The notes: generated from the sequence alone by a model not told the origin. Positions 1-11,155 are shown, numbered from the stretch's first letter. The stretch is DNA of 64,000 bases from Azolla caroliniana (GCA_043228905.1 JBHGNT010000013.1:2852001-2916000); one strand, 5' to 3'. Program-made: numbers and translations.

Positions 1-55
1 TTTTCGGTCCCTCCGGATGGGATGTCCGGAGATGAATGACGGCAAGCCTGGTTGC

Positions 56-160
56 GGTTACGGAACCGGAGGATGAAGAGTACCCGGTTACGGAGCCGGA
101 TGACGAAGACCCGGCTACGGAGCCGGATGATGAAGACCCCGGCTACGGAGCCGGATGATG
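56..160 (+). repeat. 27-bp tandem repeat in copia-1 U3 (left LTR)
   Basis: Imperfect units of about 27 bp built on ggctacggagccggatgatg occur about four times. The right LTR (4821-4960) has one more unit, with a small gaagag insertion, so the repeat changed copy number after insertion or during reverse transcription. Confidence 0.85.
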
Positions 161-261
161 AATGTACCCGGAGAGAGATCCGGATGCGGGGACATATTTG
201 TGAATATGTTTGCCAAGGGCCCTTGAGGCTATATTTGTAAATAGCCCGAAAGTCATATGTG

Positions 262-269
262 TATAAATA
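262..269 (+). promoter_or_regulatory. TATA box, copia-1 5' LTR
   Basis: tataaata lies 380 bp before the LTR end, at the junction of the GC-rich U3 and the AG-rich leader. The same motif is at 5061-5068 in the right LTR. It is the likely core promoter; no transcript evidence is available. Confidence 0.6.
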
Positions 270-342
270 TGACTTAGGGCAAACAGTTTAGTGACTGTTG
301 CTCATTTTCTGTTTTCCGTTTAGTGAGAGTGAAGAGAGCAGC

Positions 343-376
<34 letters not shown>

Positions 377-644
377 GAAGAGGTCGTTGCCTCTGTGTAT
401 TACCGCCACCTGTGGCGAAGACAGTGAGCTCAAGGTTGTTGCCTTGTGACTTCACCATTGTACATCTCTGTTCATAGTGATAGTTGGAGTTGGAGGACTT
501 CCGTGGTTTTTTCCCATTTAGGGTTTTCCACGTAAAACATCCTGTGTACTTTTCTCTCTATTATCTTCGTGCATTTTGTATTTTCCTATTTTCTGTGAGT
601 TGATCCTATTCCTCGGTTGTGGTCGAGCACCGTGTTCAACAAAG

Positions 645-660
645 TGGTATCAGAGCACGG
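645..660 (+). other. primer-binding site, initiator Met-tRNA type
   Basis: tggtatcagagcacgg begins 3 bases after the LTR end. It matches the standard plant copia PBS complementary to the 3' end of initiator tRNA-Met, where minus-strand DNA synthesis starts. Confidence 0.9.
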
Positions 661-672
661 TTAACACAGAAA

Positions 673-3192
673 ATGGAAGGCGGCGGTAGTGGGCCTCCGG
701 GCATGATGGTGTTGAACTCACAGAACTACGCCGACTGGAAGATAAAGATGGAAGACCTTCTCATCGTCCGAGACCTGTACGAACCGATCGACAATGCCGA
801 GATACCCAAGGGGGTAATAGAGTCGGAGTGGAAGCTCCTGAACCGGAAAGCCGTAGCGACGATCCGGCAATATGTAGATGTAAGTGTTCTGCAGCATGTG
901 GCGAACGACACCAACGCATATGAGATGTGGAAGAAGCTGTCGGGCCTCTACGAGAGGAAGAATGCGTTGAACCGGACCTCCCTGATGAGGAAGATAGTGA
1001 ACCTCAAGTACCGGGACGGCGAGAATATGGTGGAACACGTGAGCACGTTCATGGGATTCGTGAACCAGCTTGCGGCGATCAAGTTCCCGTTGGAGGATGC
1101 AATGCAAGCCATCATTCTGATGTGTACATTGCCGGAAAGCTGGGAGAACTTGGTGGTGACTCTCAGCACCTCCTGCACCGAAGATAACTTGTCTCTACAA
1201 ACGGTAAAGACAAGCATTTTGAACGAAGAAGCGCGTCGGAGAGATAAAGAACCGGTTTCCGATCCGAAGATGCTGCTTGCCGAATCGGATCGGGGAAGAC
1301 AATGGAACCGGAGTCCGCAAAGACGGGAGAAGTCGGGGACCCGGTCGCAATCAAGAGGAAGACCCACATGCTTCCACTGTGGGAAGCCGGGGCACTTCCG
1401 GAAAAATTGTCGGCATTACCGAAAGGACAACGGAGCCGACGACACCGATTCGAAGAAGTCACCGGAGAGAAACGGTGCATACCGGGGAGCCACGGACCGG
1501 AGAGGTCCGGATCGGCGAGGGCAGGACCGGAAAGGAACGACGGCACTCGCGGCAAGTGAAGAAGAGATAATGCTCATTACCGAAGAGAGGGAGCTGAACC
1601 TTGCCGGTGTAGAGATGACCTGGGTGGTCGATTCCGGAGCGTCGTTCCACCTGACCCCGGAGAAGAAATACTTCTCATCCTACACAGCCGGTGAGCACGG
1701 CTGTGTCCGGATGGGAAATGAAGGCACATGTCGGATTGCCGGCATAGGAGACGTGTGGCTGATGACATCAACCGGATGCAAGATGCTGCTGAAGGATGTA
1801 CGACACGTTCCGGAGGTCCGATTGAACCTGATTTCGGCCGGGAGGCTAGACGATGAAGGCTACACGGGTAGCATCCGGAACGGTGTCATGAAGTTCAGCA
1901 AAGGGAGCCTGATAGTGGCTCGGGCCCGGAAGGTCAACACGCTGTACCTGATGAATTCCCGGCTATGTCCGGAGGAGCTGAACGTGGTAGCCGATACTGC
2001 CGGTGAGCTGTGGCACAAGAGACTGTGTCACATGAGTGAGAAGGGGATGAAGAGGCTTGCAGAAGACAACCTTATTCCAGTGAAGCATGTGCACCTGGAG
2101 AAGTGCACCGATTGCCTGGCCGGTAAACAGAACCGAACCTCCTTCCACTCAAGGCCACCGACGAGACGTAGTGTACCATTGGAGTTGGTACACACTGATG
2201 TGTGTCAGGTAGAAACGAAGTCACATGGCGGAGCCCAGTACTTCGTAACATTTATAGATGACCATAGCCGGAAGCTGTGGACGGCACCGTTGAAGACAAA
2301 GGACCAAGTATTGTCCGTCTTCAAAGAACTCCACGCGAGAGTGGAAAGGGAATCCGGCAAGGAGCTGAAAGCGATACGAGCGGATAACGGAGGGGAATAC
2401 CGGGGGCAGTTCGAGGAGTACTGTCGCTCGAAGGGAATCCGGCTCGAGTTTACTGTGCCGAAGACGCCGGAACTGAACGGGCTGGCCGAGAGGATGAACC
2501 AGACCATAATAGAGAGGGTCCGGAGTATGCTGGCGCATGCGAAATTACCCAAGGGGTTTTGGGCTGAGGCAATGTCGACGGCGACATACGTGATAAACAG
2601 ATCACCTTCAGCACCTTTGGACGGAGACACGCCGCAGAGAGTGTGGACCGGTAGGGAAGTATCCTACCGGCATCTGAAGGTGTTCGGGTGTCTCGCATAT
2701 GTGCATGTGGCAAAGGACCGGAGAGGAAAGCTAGACCCAAAGACCCGGCCATGCATATTCCTCGGTTACGGCGACGACGAGTTCGGCTACCGAGTATGGG
2801 ACCCGGTCGACAAAAAGATATCCCGGAGTCGTGATATCATCTTCATGGAGGACAAGACACTCGCCGACTGGGAGTCGGAGAAGAAGATGAAGAGCTCCAA
2901 GTCATCCGGTGAGGATCAACTCTACGAGGAGCAGTCCCGACCGGCAAGGGACCGGTTAGCACTCGAGGATCCGGCCGAAGACGGTGAAGAAACAGAACCG
3001 GCCGAGGAAGATGAAACTGATACCGGAACCGGCCCCGATCCCGAAATGGATTCGGATGAAGAGGAAACGGAGGAGCCGGTTACCGAAGCTCCGGAACGGA
3101 GATATCCTCTAAGGGAGAGAAGGGCCCCCCGGAGATTTCCGGAACCAGAGCACGTGCTGCTAACCGACGAGGGGGAGCCGGAGAGTTTTTGA
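673..3192 (+). CDS. copia-1 Gag-protease-integrase polyprotein (ends early by frameshift)
   Basis: I chose the ATG at 673 because the upstream in-frame ATG at 619 lies in the LTR before the PBS. The order is: a Gag domain with copia-type NYADWKIKMEDLL; a basic linker; a CCHC zinc knuckle (C-F-H-C...H...C) from 1369; an aspartic protease with DSGAS at 1630-1644; an integrase zinc domain with WHKRLCH near 2011 and the CxxC that follows; and a DDE integrase core with HTDV, DNGGEY and ELNGLAER. The frame is open to TGA at 3190-3192. That stop lies in a run of five T (3186-3190) where related elements continue into reverse transcriptase, so it is a one-base insertion or a sequencing error. It is not at the usual place for programmed frameshifting, between gag and pol. 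Confidence 0.92.
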   Translation: MEGGGSGPPGMMVLNSQNYADWKIKMEDLLIVRDLYEPIDNAEIPKGVIESEWKLLNRKAVATIRQYVDVSVLQHVANDTNAYEMWKKLSGLYERKNALNRTSLMRKIVNLKYRDGENMVEHVSTFMGFVNQLAAIKFPLEDAMQAIILMCTLPESWENLVVTLSTSCTEDNLSLQTVKTSILNEEARRRDKEPVSDPKMLLAESDRGRQWNRSPQRREKSGTRSQSRGRPTCFHCGKPGHFRKNCRHYRKDNGADDTDSKKSPERNGAYRGATDRRGPDRRGQDRKGTTALAASEEEIMLITEERELNLAGVEMTWVVDSGASFHLTPEKKYFSSYTAGEHGCVRMGNEGTCRIAGIGDVWLMTSTGCKMLLKDVRHVPEVRLNLISAGRLDDEGYTGSIRNGVMKFSKGSLIVARARKVNTLYLMNSRLCPEELNVVADTAGELWHKRLCHMSEKGMKRLAEDNLIPVKHVHLEKCTDCLAGKQNRTSFHSRPPTRRSVPLELVHTDVCQVETKSHGGAQYFVTFIDDHSRKLWTAPLKTKDQVLSVFKELHARVERESGKELKAIRADNGGEYRGQFEEYCRSKGIRLEFTVPKTPELNGLAERMNQTIIERVRSMLAHAKLPKGFWAEAMSTATYVINRSPSAPLDGDTPQRVWTGREVSYRHLKVFGCLAYVHVAKDRRGKLDPKTRPCIFLGYGDDEFGYRVWDPVDKKISRSRDIIFMEDKTLADWESEKKMKSSKSSGEDQLYEEQSRPARDRLALEDPAEDGEETEPAEEDETDTGTGPDPEMDSDEEETEEPVTEAPERRYPLRERRAPRRFPEPEHVLLTDEGEPESF

Positions 3193-4747
3193 AGAAGCAA
3201 AGCTTGACACCCATAGCCGCAGGTGGTTAAGTGCCCTGCAGGAGGAGATGGATTCCCTGCATGAGAACCACACATATGAACTTGTGGAGTTGCCGAAAGG
3301 AAAGCGGGCACTTCGAAACAAGTGGGTGTTCAAGCTGAAACCGGGAGATGCCGGAAACCCCCCGAGATACAAAGCCAGGATCGTGGTGAAGGGGTTTCAG
3401 CAGAAGAAGGGCGTCGACTTCGACGAGATATTTGCCCCGGTAGTGAAGATGACCTCCATCCGGACGGTGCTGAGCATAGCGGCAAGCATGGACCTCGAGG
3501 TAGAACAGATGGACGTGAAGACGGCATTCCTTCACGGTGACCTCGAAGAAGAGATCTACATGTAGCAACCGGAAGGATTCGAGAAGAAAGGGAAGGAGCA
3601 CCTGGTATGCCGGTTGAAGAAGAGCCTTTACGGACTGAAGCAGGCTCCCCGGCAGTGGTACCGGAAGTTCGACTCCTTCATGACCGACGAAGGGTACCAC
3701 AAAACGCAGTCCGATCACTGCGTGTTTGTGAAGAAGTTCGAAGGAGGAGACTTTCTAATACTCCTCCTGTATGTGGACGACATGTTGATCGTCGGACGGG
3801 ACCAGGTCAAGATACGGATGCTGAAGAAGGCTCTTCACCGAACCTTCTCAATGAAGGACCTGGGTCCGGCGAGGCAAATACTAGGGATGCACATCATCCG
3901 GGACCGGAAGAAGAAGCAGTTGTGGCTGTCACAGGAGAAGTACGTGACAAAGGTGCTTCACCGGTTCAACATGTCGGAAGCAAGACCGGTCGGGTCAACC
4001 CTCCCGGCAAACTGCAAGTTGTCCAGCAATCAAAGCCCCAAGACAAAGGCTGAGAAGGAGGACATGATGAAAGTACCATATGCCTCTGCCGTCGGAAGCT
4101 TGATGTACGCAATGGTGTGTACAAGACCGGACATTGGATACGCAGTCGGAGTGGTGAGCCGGTATATGAGTAATCCCGGCAAGGAGCACTGGAACGCGGT
4201 CAAATGGATACTCCGATACCTGAAAGGCACAACAAACGTGTGCCTCCGATTCGGCTCCGGTAAGCCCGAACTCGACGGCTTTACCGATTCGGATATGTCG
4301 GCTGATGCAGATACCAGCCGGTCCACATCAGGGTATGTGATGACGTATGCAGGGGGAGCTGTTTCGTGGCAGTCAAGGCTGCAGAAGACGGTTGCACTGT
4401 CAACCACGGTGGCGGAGTACATGGCGGCTGTTGAAGCTGGCAAGGAAATAATATGGATGAAGGACTTCATTAGAGAGCTCGGTATCCGGCAGGAGGAGTA
4501 CCGACTCTACTGCGACAGTCAGAGTGCCATCCACCTTGCGAAGAACGCGGCCTACCATTCCCGGACGAAACACATCCAACGTAGATACCACTGGATCCGA
4601 GAAAGGGTAGAAGACAAGGAGTTCGTGCTGACAAAGATCCACACGGACGAGAACGGGTCGGATATGCTGACCAAGGTACTTACACCTGACAAGCTGGAAG
4701 CATGCCGGAAGAGGATCGGATTGGAGAGACATCCCATGCCGAAGTGA
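3191..4747 (+). pseudogene. copia-1 reverse transcriptase and RNase H, one amber codon
   Basis: In the frame shifted by one, the product contains NKWVFKLK, RYKARIVVKGF, FAPVVKM, MDVKTAFLHG, YGLKQAPRQWY, the catalytic YVDD box near 3771, and an RNase H with TDSDMSAD, STTVAEYMA and LYCDSQSAIHLAKN. TAG at 3563-3565 interrupts the conserved run IYM-QPEGF where family members have Gln, so it is a single C-to-T change. The natural stop TGA at 4745-4747 abuts the polypurine tract. Apart from the frameshift and this codon, the reading frame and all active-site motifs are preserved. Confidence 0.92.
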
Positions 4748-4757
4748 AGGGGGAGTT
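4746..4757 (+). other. polypurine tract of copia-1
   Basis: gaagggggag directly precedes the right LTR and overlaps the pol stop. It is the expected plus-strand primer. Confidence 0.75.
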
Positions 4758-5140
4758 TCTTGGGATTTTCGGTCCCTCCGGATGGGATGTCCGGAGATGA
4801 ATGACGGCAAGCCTGGTTGCGGTTACGGAACCGGAGGATGAAGAGTACCCGGTTACGGAGCCGGATGATGAAGACCCCGGCTACGGAGCCGGATGACGAA
4901 GAGAAGACCCCGGCTACGGAGCCGGATGACGAAGACCCCGGCTACGGAGCCGGATGATGAATGTACCCGGAGAGAGATCCGGATGCAGGGACATATTTGT
5001 GAATATGTTTGCCAAGGGCCCTTGAGGCTATATTTGTAAATAGCCCGAAAGTCATATGTGTATAAATATGACTTAGGGCAAACAGTTTAGTGACTGTTGC
5101 TCATTTTCTGTTTTCCGTTTAGAGAGAGTGAAGAGAGCAG

Positions 5141-5177
<37 letters not shown>

Positions 5178-5442
5178 GAAGAGGTCGTTGCCTCTGTGTA
5201 TTACCGCCGCCTGTGGCGAAGACAGTGAGCTCAAGGTTGTTGCCTTGTGACTTCACCATTGTACATCTCTGTTCATAGTGATAGTTGGAGTTGGAGGACT
5301 TCCGTGGTTTTTTCCCATTTAGGGTTTTCCACGTAAAACATCCTGTGTACTTTTCTCTCTATTGTCTTCGTGCATTTTGTATTTTCCTATTTTCTGTGAG
5401 TTGATCCTATTCCTCGGTTGTGGTCGAGCACCGTGTTCAACA
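4758..5442 (+). repeat. copia-1 3' LTR
   Basis: It matches 1-641 almost base for base, with one extra 27-bp repeat unit (4821-4960), a TATA box at 5061-5068, an AG microsatellite at 5143-5171 and a CA end at 5442. The start is placed after the polypurine tract by comparison with copia-5, whose LTR begins TGTTAGG; here the corresponding bases are tcttggg, so the canonical TG appears mutated. Confidence 0.9.
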
Positions 5443-7228
5443 ATAATGTACTTCGATATGCTTTGTGCGTGTGTGGAACATCGGGTTTCGAGCCAGATAA
5501 ATACTGCTCATGTTGTTGCAGTAAAGGGGAGTCGAATCCTTGATGGGAACGCCCAGATCCTTCAAAATCCTCTTGAGCCATACGGCTTCGCATACAGCTA
5601 CGGATGTGCCCTTGTATTCAGCCTCCGTACACGAAAGTGCGACGGTAGGCTGCTTCTTACTAATCCAAGATATTGCTCCTCTATCGAGCTAGAAGACAAA
5701 TACTGAGGTCGATCGCCGATCGGCTCTGTAGCCGGCCCAGTCGGCATCCGTGTACCCTTCGAGTCGAATTGATGTGACCGATGCGTAGAGGATGTCGTAA
5801 TCCATTGTGCCGCTCACGTATCGTAATACTCACTTAGCGCAATCGAAATGAATATCTCGCGGAGTTTGCATGAATTGGTTAAGAAGGCTGATTGGATAGC
5901 TAAGGTCCGGTTGAGTGATCGTGAGATAGATGAGGCTCCTGATTAGTTGACGATATTGGGTCGGCTCACACTCTTCCGTGCCGGAGTCGGCATCCAATTT
6001 GAGGTTTCAATCGAGAGGGTTTGCCACGGATTTACACTAAGTCATCCCGAACTTGTATAAAAAATTGAGGATGTAGTGTCGTTGGGAGATCATAATGCTG
6101 ACCGGAGTCCGAATTACCTCGAATCCTAGGAAGTAATGAAGCTCCTTCATGTTTGTCATCTCGAATTTGTTGGAGAGGAGGGACTTCACCTTGTTGATGT
6201 CAAGTAAATGCTCACCTCCAATAACCAGATCATCCACGTACAGGATGATGAGAATTAGGCTTCTAGAGTCGTGTCGTACGTAGAGGGAGTTGTCGAATTT
6301 CGACATTCTAAATTCGATTTGATGAAGATATTGTGTAATCTTCGAATGCTAAGCACACGGTGCTTGCTTGAGGCCGTAGAGTGGCTTCTAGAGTCGGCAC
6401 ACGGCTTTCGCATGAGTACGCGATTCGAAGCCGGGTGGTTGTACCATGTATACCTCCTCTTCTAATTCACCTTGAAGAAAGGCGTTCTTGACGTCCATCT
6501 GATGGAGGTGCCACCCTTTTGCCGCTACGAGTGCAATTACGGTCCGCACCGTCGTCATCTTTGTCACGGGGGCAAATGTCTCTTCGTAGTCTACTCCATG
6601 TGTTTGTGCGTATCCTTTCACTACGAGTCAAACTTTGTAGCAGTTTACGGAGCCATCAACGTTATACTTCACGTTGTAGATCCATTTGCAACCGATCGCC
6701 TTCTTGTGGGGTGACTGGGGAACGAGATCCCATGTTTCGTTCTTTGCAAAGTGCCCGCATCTCCTCATTCATTGCTTTGACCCATCGTGGGTCCTTCACG
6801 GCTTTAGAAAAGTTTTCCAGCTCCTGTATTGTCGCTACCTTCATCATAAACGCGTAATGGTACGCCATATAATCGTTGTAGCCGAATCGGCTTACCGGGT
6901 TCTTTTCACGGGTGGATCAACGGAGCTTCTCGTTTGCGGATAATAAGTCTTTCTTCGCTCCATTTGTCTGGTTGTCAAGGCCGTTGAACTCACTATCAAG
7001 GGAGTGAGTTGATTCGTTGCCGTCGAAGTGATCATCTTCATACTCCGACATTTTTGCCTTCCCTTTGTCCAGCTTCGGACTCGACCGAGATGTGCTTTGA
7101 TCGCTCAGAGGCTCTTGTGGTCCACTAAGCCTTGTCGTAATCGGACTTTCTTCGAACATGCGTGTGAGCCGATGTTCGGCTTCAATCTCTATTTCGGCGG
7201 ATTCCGGGTCAAGCGGAATCAGAGTCAA
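5443..7228 (-). pseudogene. copia-2 RNase H (partial), reverse transcriptase and linker remnants
   Basis: Minus-strand pieces show ILYVDDLVIGGE and KELHYFLGFEVIRT (6037-6306), and [21 protein letters not shown] followed by [24 protein letters not shown] (6388-6621). An acidic linker follows (6917-7228). The RNase H end is cut at 5443. Several frame changes separate the pieces, so no enzyme could be made. Confidence 0.88.
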
Positions 7229-8190
7229 AGTTGTCTCTTGTACGTACTAGGATGCGGACTCGTCGAAAATGACGTCTCGACTTACTCAAGGTTTTCGAGT
7301 TGAGGGGTTATAGCACTTGTACCCCTTTTGTTCTAGTGAGTATCCTACAAGGATACATTTCTCTGACTTCGGGTCTAGCTTTTGTCGCTTCTTGGAATGT
7401 GCACGTACGCAATGGAGCCGAATATCCGAACATGTGATAGGTTCGGCTTCTTTCCAAAACTCTTCTCATGCTGAGTAAGTTCGTGCACACCCGATGTCGT
7501 ACACCGATTCATGAGGTATACGGCCGTGTTAGCCGCTTCTGCCCAGTACGACTTCGGCACGTACTTTTCATTTATCATGGCCCGTGCTACTTCGAGGAGG
7601 TGCCGATTCTTTCGTTCGACCACTCCATTTTGTTGCGCCGTATGTCGACACGAAAACTCTTGCCGAATTCATTCTTTTCGTAAATACGCCCTAAACTCAT
7701 CCGTGAAATATTCCTTGCCTCCATTTGATCGAAGGCACTGTACGTGTCGACTCATAGCTTTTTCGACTCCACTTTTGAATTTTTGGAAGTGTCCAAACAC
7801 TTCGCTCATTTTCCGCATTGGGTAGATCCAAGTGTGCCTAGAGAAGTCGTCGATAAAGGTCATGTGGTATCAGCATCCGCCGAATGTTGCCGTTTGAGCC
7901 AGTCCCCATACATCGGAATGAATTACGTCGAGTACGCCTTTCCTCACATTCCTCTCCTTCGGAAATGGATGCCAATGTTGCTTGCCGAATTGGCAAGCCA
8001 CACATACGCCTTCAATCTCTCTCTCTTTGAAGGTCGGGAGTCCGATGACGACTCCTTTCGATTGCATCACCTTGAGCTTTTGAAGGTTGAGATGGCCAAT
8101 CCGCTTGTGCCATAACTCTATGTCGGACTCGGCTTTCGTGCCTTTTGCGAACATGGCCGATTTCATCTCGTGCAAGTCGAGAATGAACAC
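7229..8190 (-). pseudogene. copia-2 integrase remnant
   Basis: The pieces carry ELWHKRIGHLNLQKL with CVACQFGKQH (zinc-binding HHCC region, 7870-8190), TFIDDFSRHTWIYPM and RSNGGKEYF (DDE core; the usual DG is read as NG, 7669-7863), and VERKNRHLLEVARAM with SYWAEAANTAVYLMNR (7375-7623). Frameshifts lie between them. Confidence 0.88.
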
Positions 8191-8481
8191 TCGGCCCTCT
8201 CTTCATCCGCACGCGATGAGTCGGCCCTCTTTTTCGATGAAGCAACCACATTGATTAAATCAAACTTGCATTCCTTGCTCTACAATTTGGCCGATAGAGA
8301 CCAAATTCTTCGTGATAGTTGCTACATGCAAGACATTTTTAATGTAAGTTTGCTTACCTTATTTTCCAAACAGAACAAGAGACAACTCGGAACCATTCTT
8401 AATGCGAATTGGGTGCGTAGTGTCGTCTCCAGTTTCGACATAGCCGAGTTGGTCCAGCTCTCGAAGTTCTCGGAACCATTC

Positions 8482-9519
8482 TTAATGCGACGTCATATGG
8501 TTCGAGGCACCGGAATCGACGAACCATATGTCTTCCGGACCGGAGGCACTAATAGAAGTAGAGGCCGACATAGAATTCGCTCTATGTCTCATTACGAATA
8601 ATCCACCGTAGTCGTCGTACTCGGAGTCGGCGGCATAATTGGTGAGTTGTCGACTAGTGGAAGCCAACTCGTGCATCTTCTTTCGGCACTCTTCTTTGCG
8701 GTGGCCGACTTTGCCACAATATCCGCATTCAATTGAGGTTTGTCGGCTCGAACCGGAATGGTGGCTCCCCCTTCTTCCGAAGGTTCCTCGATGGCCTCCA
8801 TCTTGTTGCCGTAATTGAGAGTTGTTTTCGTAAATCGGGCCTCGTCCACCTCATCCTTGGCCAAATCATCCTCTTCTTGCACGACAACGTCCTCTTCCTC
8901 CATCCGAATGCGTGTAGATCATGTGGCCTTCCGAAGTGTTGCTCCTTGTTTGAACATGATTTTCTTCGACCAACAACATGGATTGAAGATTGGAGGAGGG
9001 TGGATTCTCTCGTGCTAGTACAGCAGTCCGCATTGCGCCGAACCGTGGTGCAAGGACGCCGAGGCATATTTGCACCATTTCTTCATCCTCCACATTGATG
9101 CTTATTGAGCCGAGTGCATCACAAAGATCCTTGATCTTCAAGGTGTAGCTTGTGATGGACATATCCCTTTGTTGGATGTTGTTCAACTCTTGGCGGAGTT
9201 TAAGCTTTCTCGTGGTCGTGTTCGCGGCGAAAATCTTTCGTAGATTCTCCCATGCTTCCTTCGGCGTCTCAGCCTCTCAAATGTAGTCAAGCATGTGTTT
9301 GTGAACACATGTCTCCAAGCAATACAACACTCGGCTTGTCGCTTGTTCCCATGTTGCGTAGTCGGCGTCTTTCGGGTCAAGTCGGTTTTCTTGTGCTCCT
9401 TTGATGTAACCCCAATAGCGTTGGCCGACAAGGTACTGGTGCATCTTGTACTCCCAAAATACAAAGTTATTTCGATCTAGCTTCTCGCTAGGGAGAGCGC
9501 ACCCCATTTGAGTATTCAT
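8482..9519 (-). pseudogene. copia-2 Gag and protease remnant
   Basis: The likely gag start is the ATG at 9519, giving MNTQMGCALPSEKLDRNNF, which aligns with the starts in copia-3 and copia-4. A Gag core follows (8866-9519), and the protease motif VDSGASNHMTSH lies in 8482-8676. The reading frame changes more than once. Confidence 0.85.
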
Positions 9520-9678
9520 TGTCAATGAAGATTTCTTTCTTCTTTTCTTTTCCTTCTCTCTCGAACACGAGCTATGTAGTCGCACTATGATAGTGATGAG
9601 CCGGTTCTTCTTGAACATCGACATGGAGCACAACATACAGTCACGATGAGGCGAGTGGGCTAGATCGAGCTACCAAAT

Positions 9679-9691
9679 CGCTCTCATACCA
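9679..9691 (-). other. copia-2 primer-binding site
   Basis: On the minus strand tggtatgagagcg directly follows the LTR end. It is one or two changes away from the initiator-Met-tRNA site. Confidence 0.75.
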
Positions 9692-10181
9692 TGTAAAGAA
9701 TCGATGGTGATTCTTGTGTAGCGGAATAGATGTGCGTTATGTGCGTATATGTGTGAGAGAAAAAGAGAGGAGAGAAAAGAGAACTCAAGATAGATAAATG
9801 AAAGGAGAATAGAATACTCAAGAAAAAGGTGTATATTGCACAAGTAGAATAAGATTTACAAAGTGTAGCATAACAAGGAGTCACAACCAACTTAGTATGA
9901 AGTGTGAGGAGGGTGCTTTATATATAGTCACCCTCTCTCTTCATTAGCTAACTACAATAATCTCTTCATTAGCCAACTATAATAACCACTCTCTCTTGGG
10001 CAATGTGAAGACTCATAGTCATAGGGAATATGTAATTCATTAGTTATGTGTCATAGAATATGATTCTATGACACATAGTTAATGTCTAGAGAGTAGTGGT
10101 GTGACTCTTAGCCTTTGAGTAATCATAGATTCTCAAAAGGTGTGTTCATATGTTGCACTATGTTGAGCTTGATTCTTGACA
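9692..10181 (-). repeat. copia-2 5' LTR
   Basis: On the minus strand it begins TGTCAAGAATC at 10181 and ends ...TTCTTTACA at 9692. A TATA-like tract lies at 9917-9926. It is related to the copia-3 LTRs (16547-16872 and 32112-32586). Confidence 0.88.
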
Positions 10182-11070
10182 ACCTCTGATCGAGGTTCTC
10201 AGTTCATTTCCCACTTTTGGCGAAGACTTCTACAAACATTCGGGACTTCTGTAAACTTGTCCTCAGCATACTATCCTGAAACTGATGAACAAACGGAACG
10301 AGTCAACCAAATCCTCGAACAATACATTTGGTGTACCGTGAGCTATCAACAAGAGGATTGGGTGGGCTTCCTTGCAATGGCGGAATTTGCCTACAATATC
10401 CATGCTTCGACTAAGGTTTCCCCCTTCTTTGCAAACTATGGATTTCCCCCTCGTTTCAACATTTCCATACCTGCAACTTCGTTCAATCCATCGGCAAAGA
10501 CGCGTGCCCGCTCTTTACACGATGTCCATCATGATCTCTCCTTGGAGCTCCATGTCGCTAGCAACCAGTATAAAAATCAAGCGGACCGACATCGCTTCGC
10601 TACACCAACGTTTGCAGTCGGGGACATGGTTTTGCTGTTACGTTGTCACATCGCCACCACACTTCCTTGTGCAAAATTGGACTACAAAAGACTAGGCCTT
10701 TTTCGTATCACCGAGCAGATCAACCCAGTCGCCTTTTGGTTAGCACTTCCTCCAACATTCCGGATTCACAATGTTTTTCATGTTTCTCTCCTCGAACTCT
10801 ACTATCCTTCTCGAATTCCGGGACGACAACCTCCCCCACCACCACCTATGGAATTGTCGACGGGCGAAGTATATGAGGTTGACAAAATCCTCGACTCTTG
10901 ATATCGTTGTCAACAACTCCAATATTTGGTCTTATGGAAAGGTCACCCCATATCAGACGCCACATGGGAACCAGTTACACATTTACAAAATTCTTTGGAG
11001 GTTATTCACGATTTCCATCAACGATGCCCACATAAGCAAACCGCGAGTTCTGGGAGGCGGCCTTAGAGGG
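10182..11070 (+). pseudogene. gypsy-1 integrase C-terminal half with chromodomain
   Basis: The integrase core retains SDRGSQFISHFW, SSAYYPETDEQTERVNQ and MAEFAYNIHASTKVSPF, then the GPY/F-like segment and the linker FRIHNVFHVSLLELYYP. A chromodomain follows (10866-~11025) with EVYEVDKILDS and YLVLWKGHPISDATWEPV. It is interrupted by TGA at 10899-10901 where Arg (CGA) is expected. Chromodomains of this type bind modified histone H3 and steer integration to heterochromatin. A second stop ends the frame near 11067. Confidence 0.88.
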
Positions 11071-11097
11071 AGGATAATGTCATAGACACGATGGAAT

Positions 11098-11155
11098 GTA
11101 GGGGGTTGAACTCATGACCTCGTGGTCTTATTGGGAAACCTTACCAATTGAACTA
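11098..11155 (-). other. tRNA-like segment in gypsy-1 LTR (antisense to element)
   Basis: On the minus strand, tagttcaattggtaagg (A-box-like) is followed after the same distance as in gypsy-2 by ggtcatgagttcaaccc (B-box-like). From TAG to the GGT before the B box is 36 bases, as in gypsy-2, gypsy-4 and the solo LTR. There is no acceptor stem, so this is not a functional tRNA gene. Confidence 0.65.

Larger units (their letters stand above)
1..641 (+). repeat. copia-1 5' LTR (incomplete at left)
   Basis: Base 1 aligns with 4766 in the right LTR, so only the first few bases are missing. The LTR ends in CA at 641, immediately before the primer-binding site. It contains a GC-rich U3 with tandem repeats (56-160), a TATA box (262-269), an AG microsatellite (344-370) and a U5 ending at the PBS. 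Confidence 0.92.
1..5442 (+). mobile_element. copia-1: young Ty1/copia LTR retrotransposon, left edge cut by the window
   Basis: The order is LTR, primer-binding site, gag, protease, integrase, reverse transcriptase, RNase H, polypurine tract, LTR, which is the copia order. The window starts about 8 bases inside the left LTR. The two LTRs differ by only a handful of substitutions plus repeat-copy number, so the insertion is recent. It sits antisense inside copia-2: the sequence right of 5442 continues the RNase H region of that element, and the flank begins ataat, the likely 5-bp target duplication whose partner lies outside the window. Coding is spoiled by one +1 frameshift and one amber codon, so this copy is probably non-autonomous but was mobile until lately. 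Confidence 0.95.
5443..10181 (-). mobile_element. copia-2: old, decayed Ty1/copia element, 3' part cut by copia-1
   Basis: Reading leftward from 10181 there is a 490-bp LTR, a PBS, gag, protease, integrase, reverse transcriptase and the start of RNase H. It then breaks at 5443, where copia-1 was inserted. The same gag and pol family is present in copia-3 and copia-4. Frameshifts and stops are spread throughout, so it is much older than copia-1. Its right LTR interrupts the integrase of gypsy-1 between 10181 and 10182; the other side of that junction is outside the window. Confidence 0.9.

Noticed and set aside
619-672. Translation start of copia-1 Gag at 619
   Set aside because: This ATG lies in the LTR before the primer-binding site; the ATG at 673 follows the leader and matches Gag starts of relatives.
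3186-3192. Programmed frameshift in copia-1
   Set aside because: The site is between integrase and RT rather than gag and pol. There is no slippery heptamer of known type and no evident stem. A homopolymer indel is simpler.
10009-10110. Hairpin around catagaatatgattctatgacac as a separate transposon (MITE)
   Set aside because: It belongs to the copia-2 LTR; the same dyad occurs at the matching place in both copia-3 LTRs.
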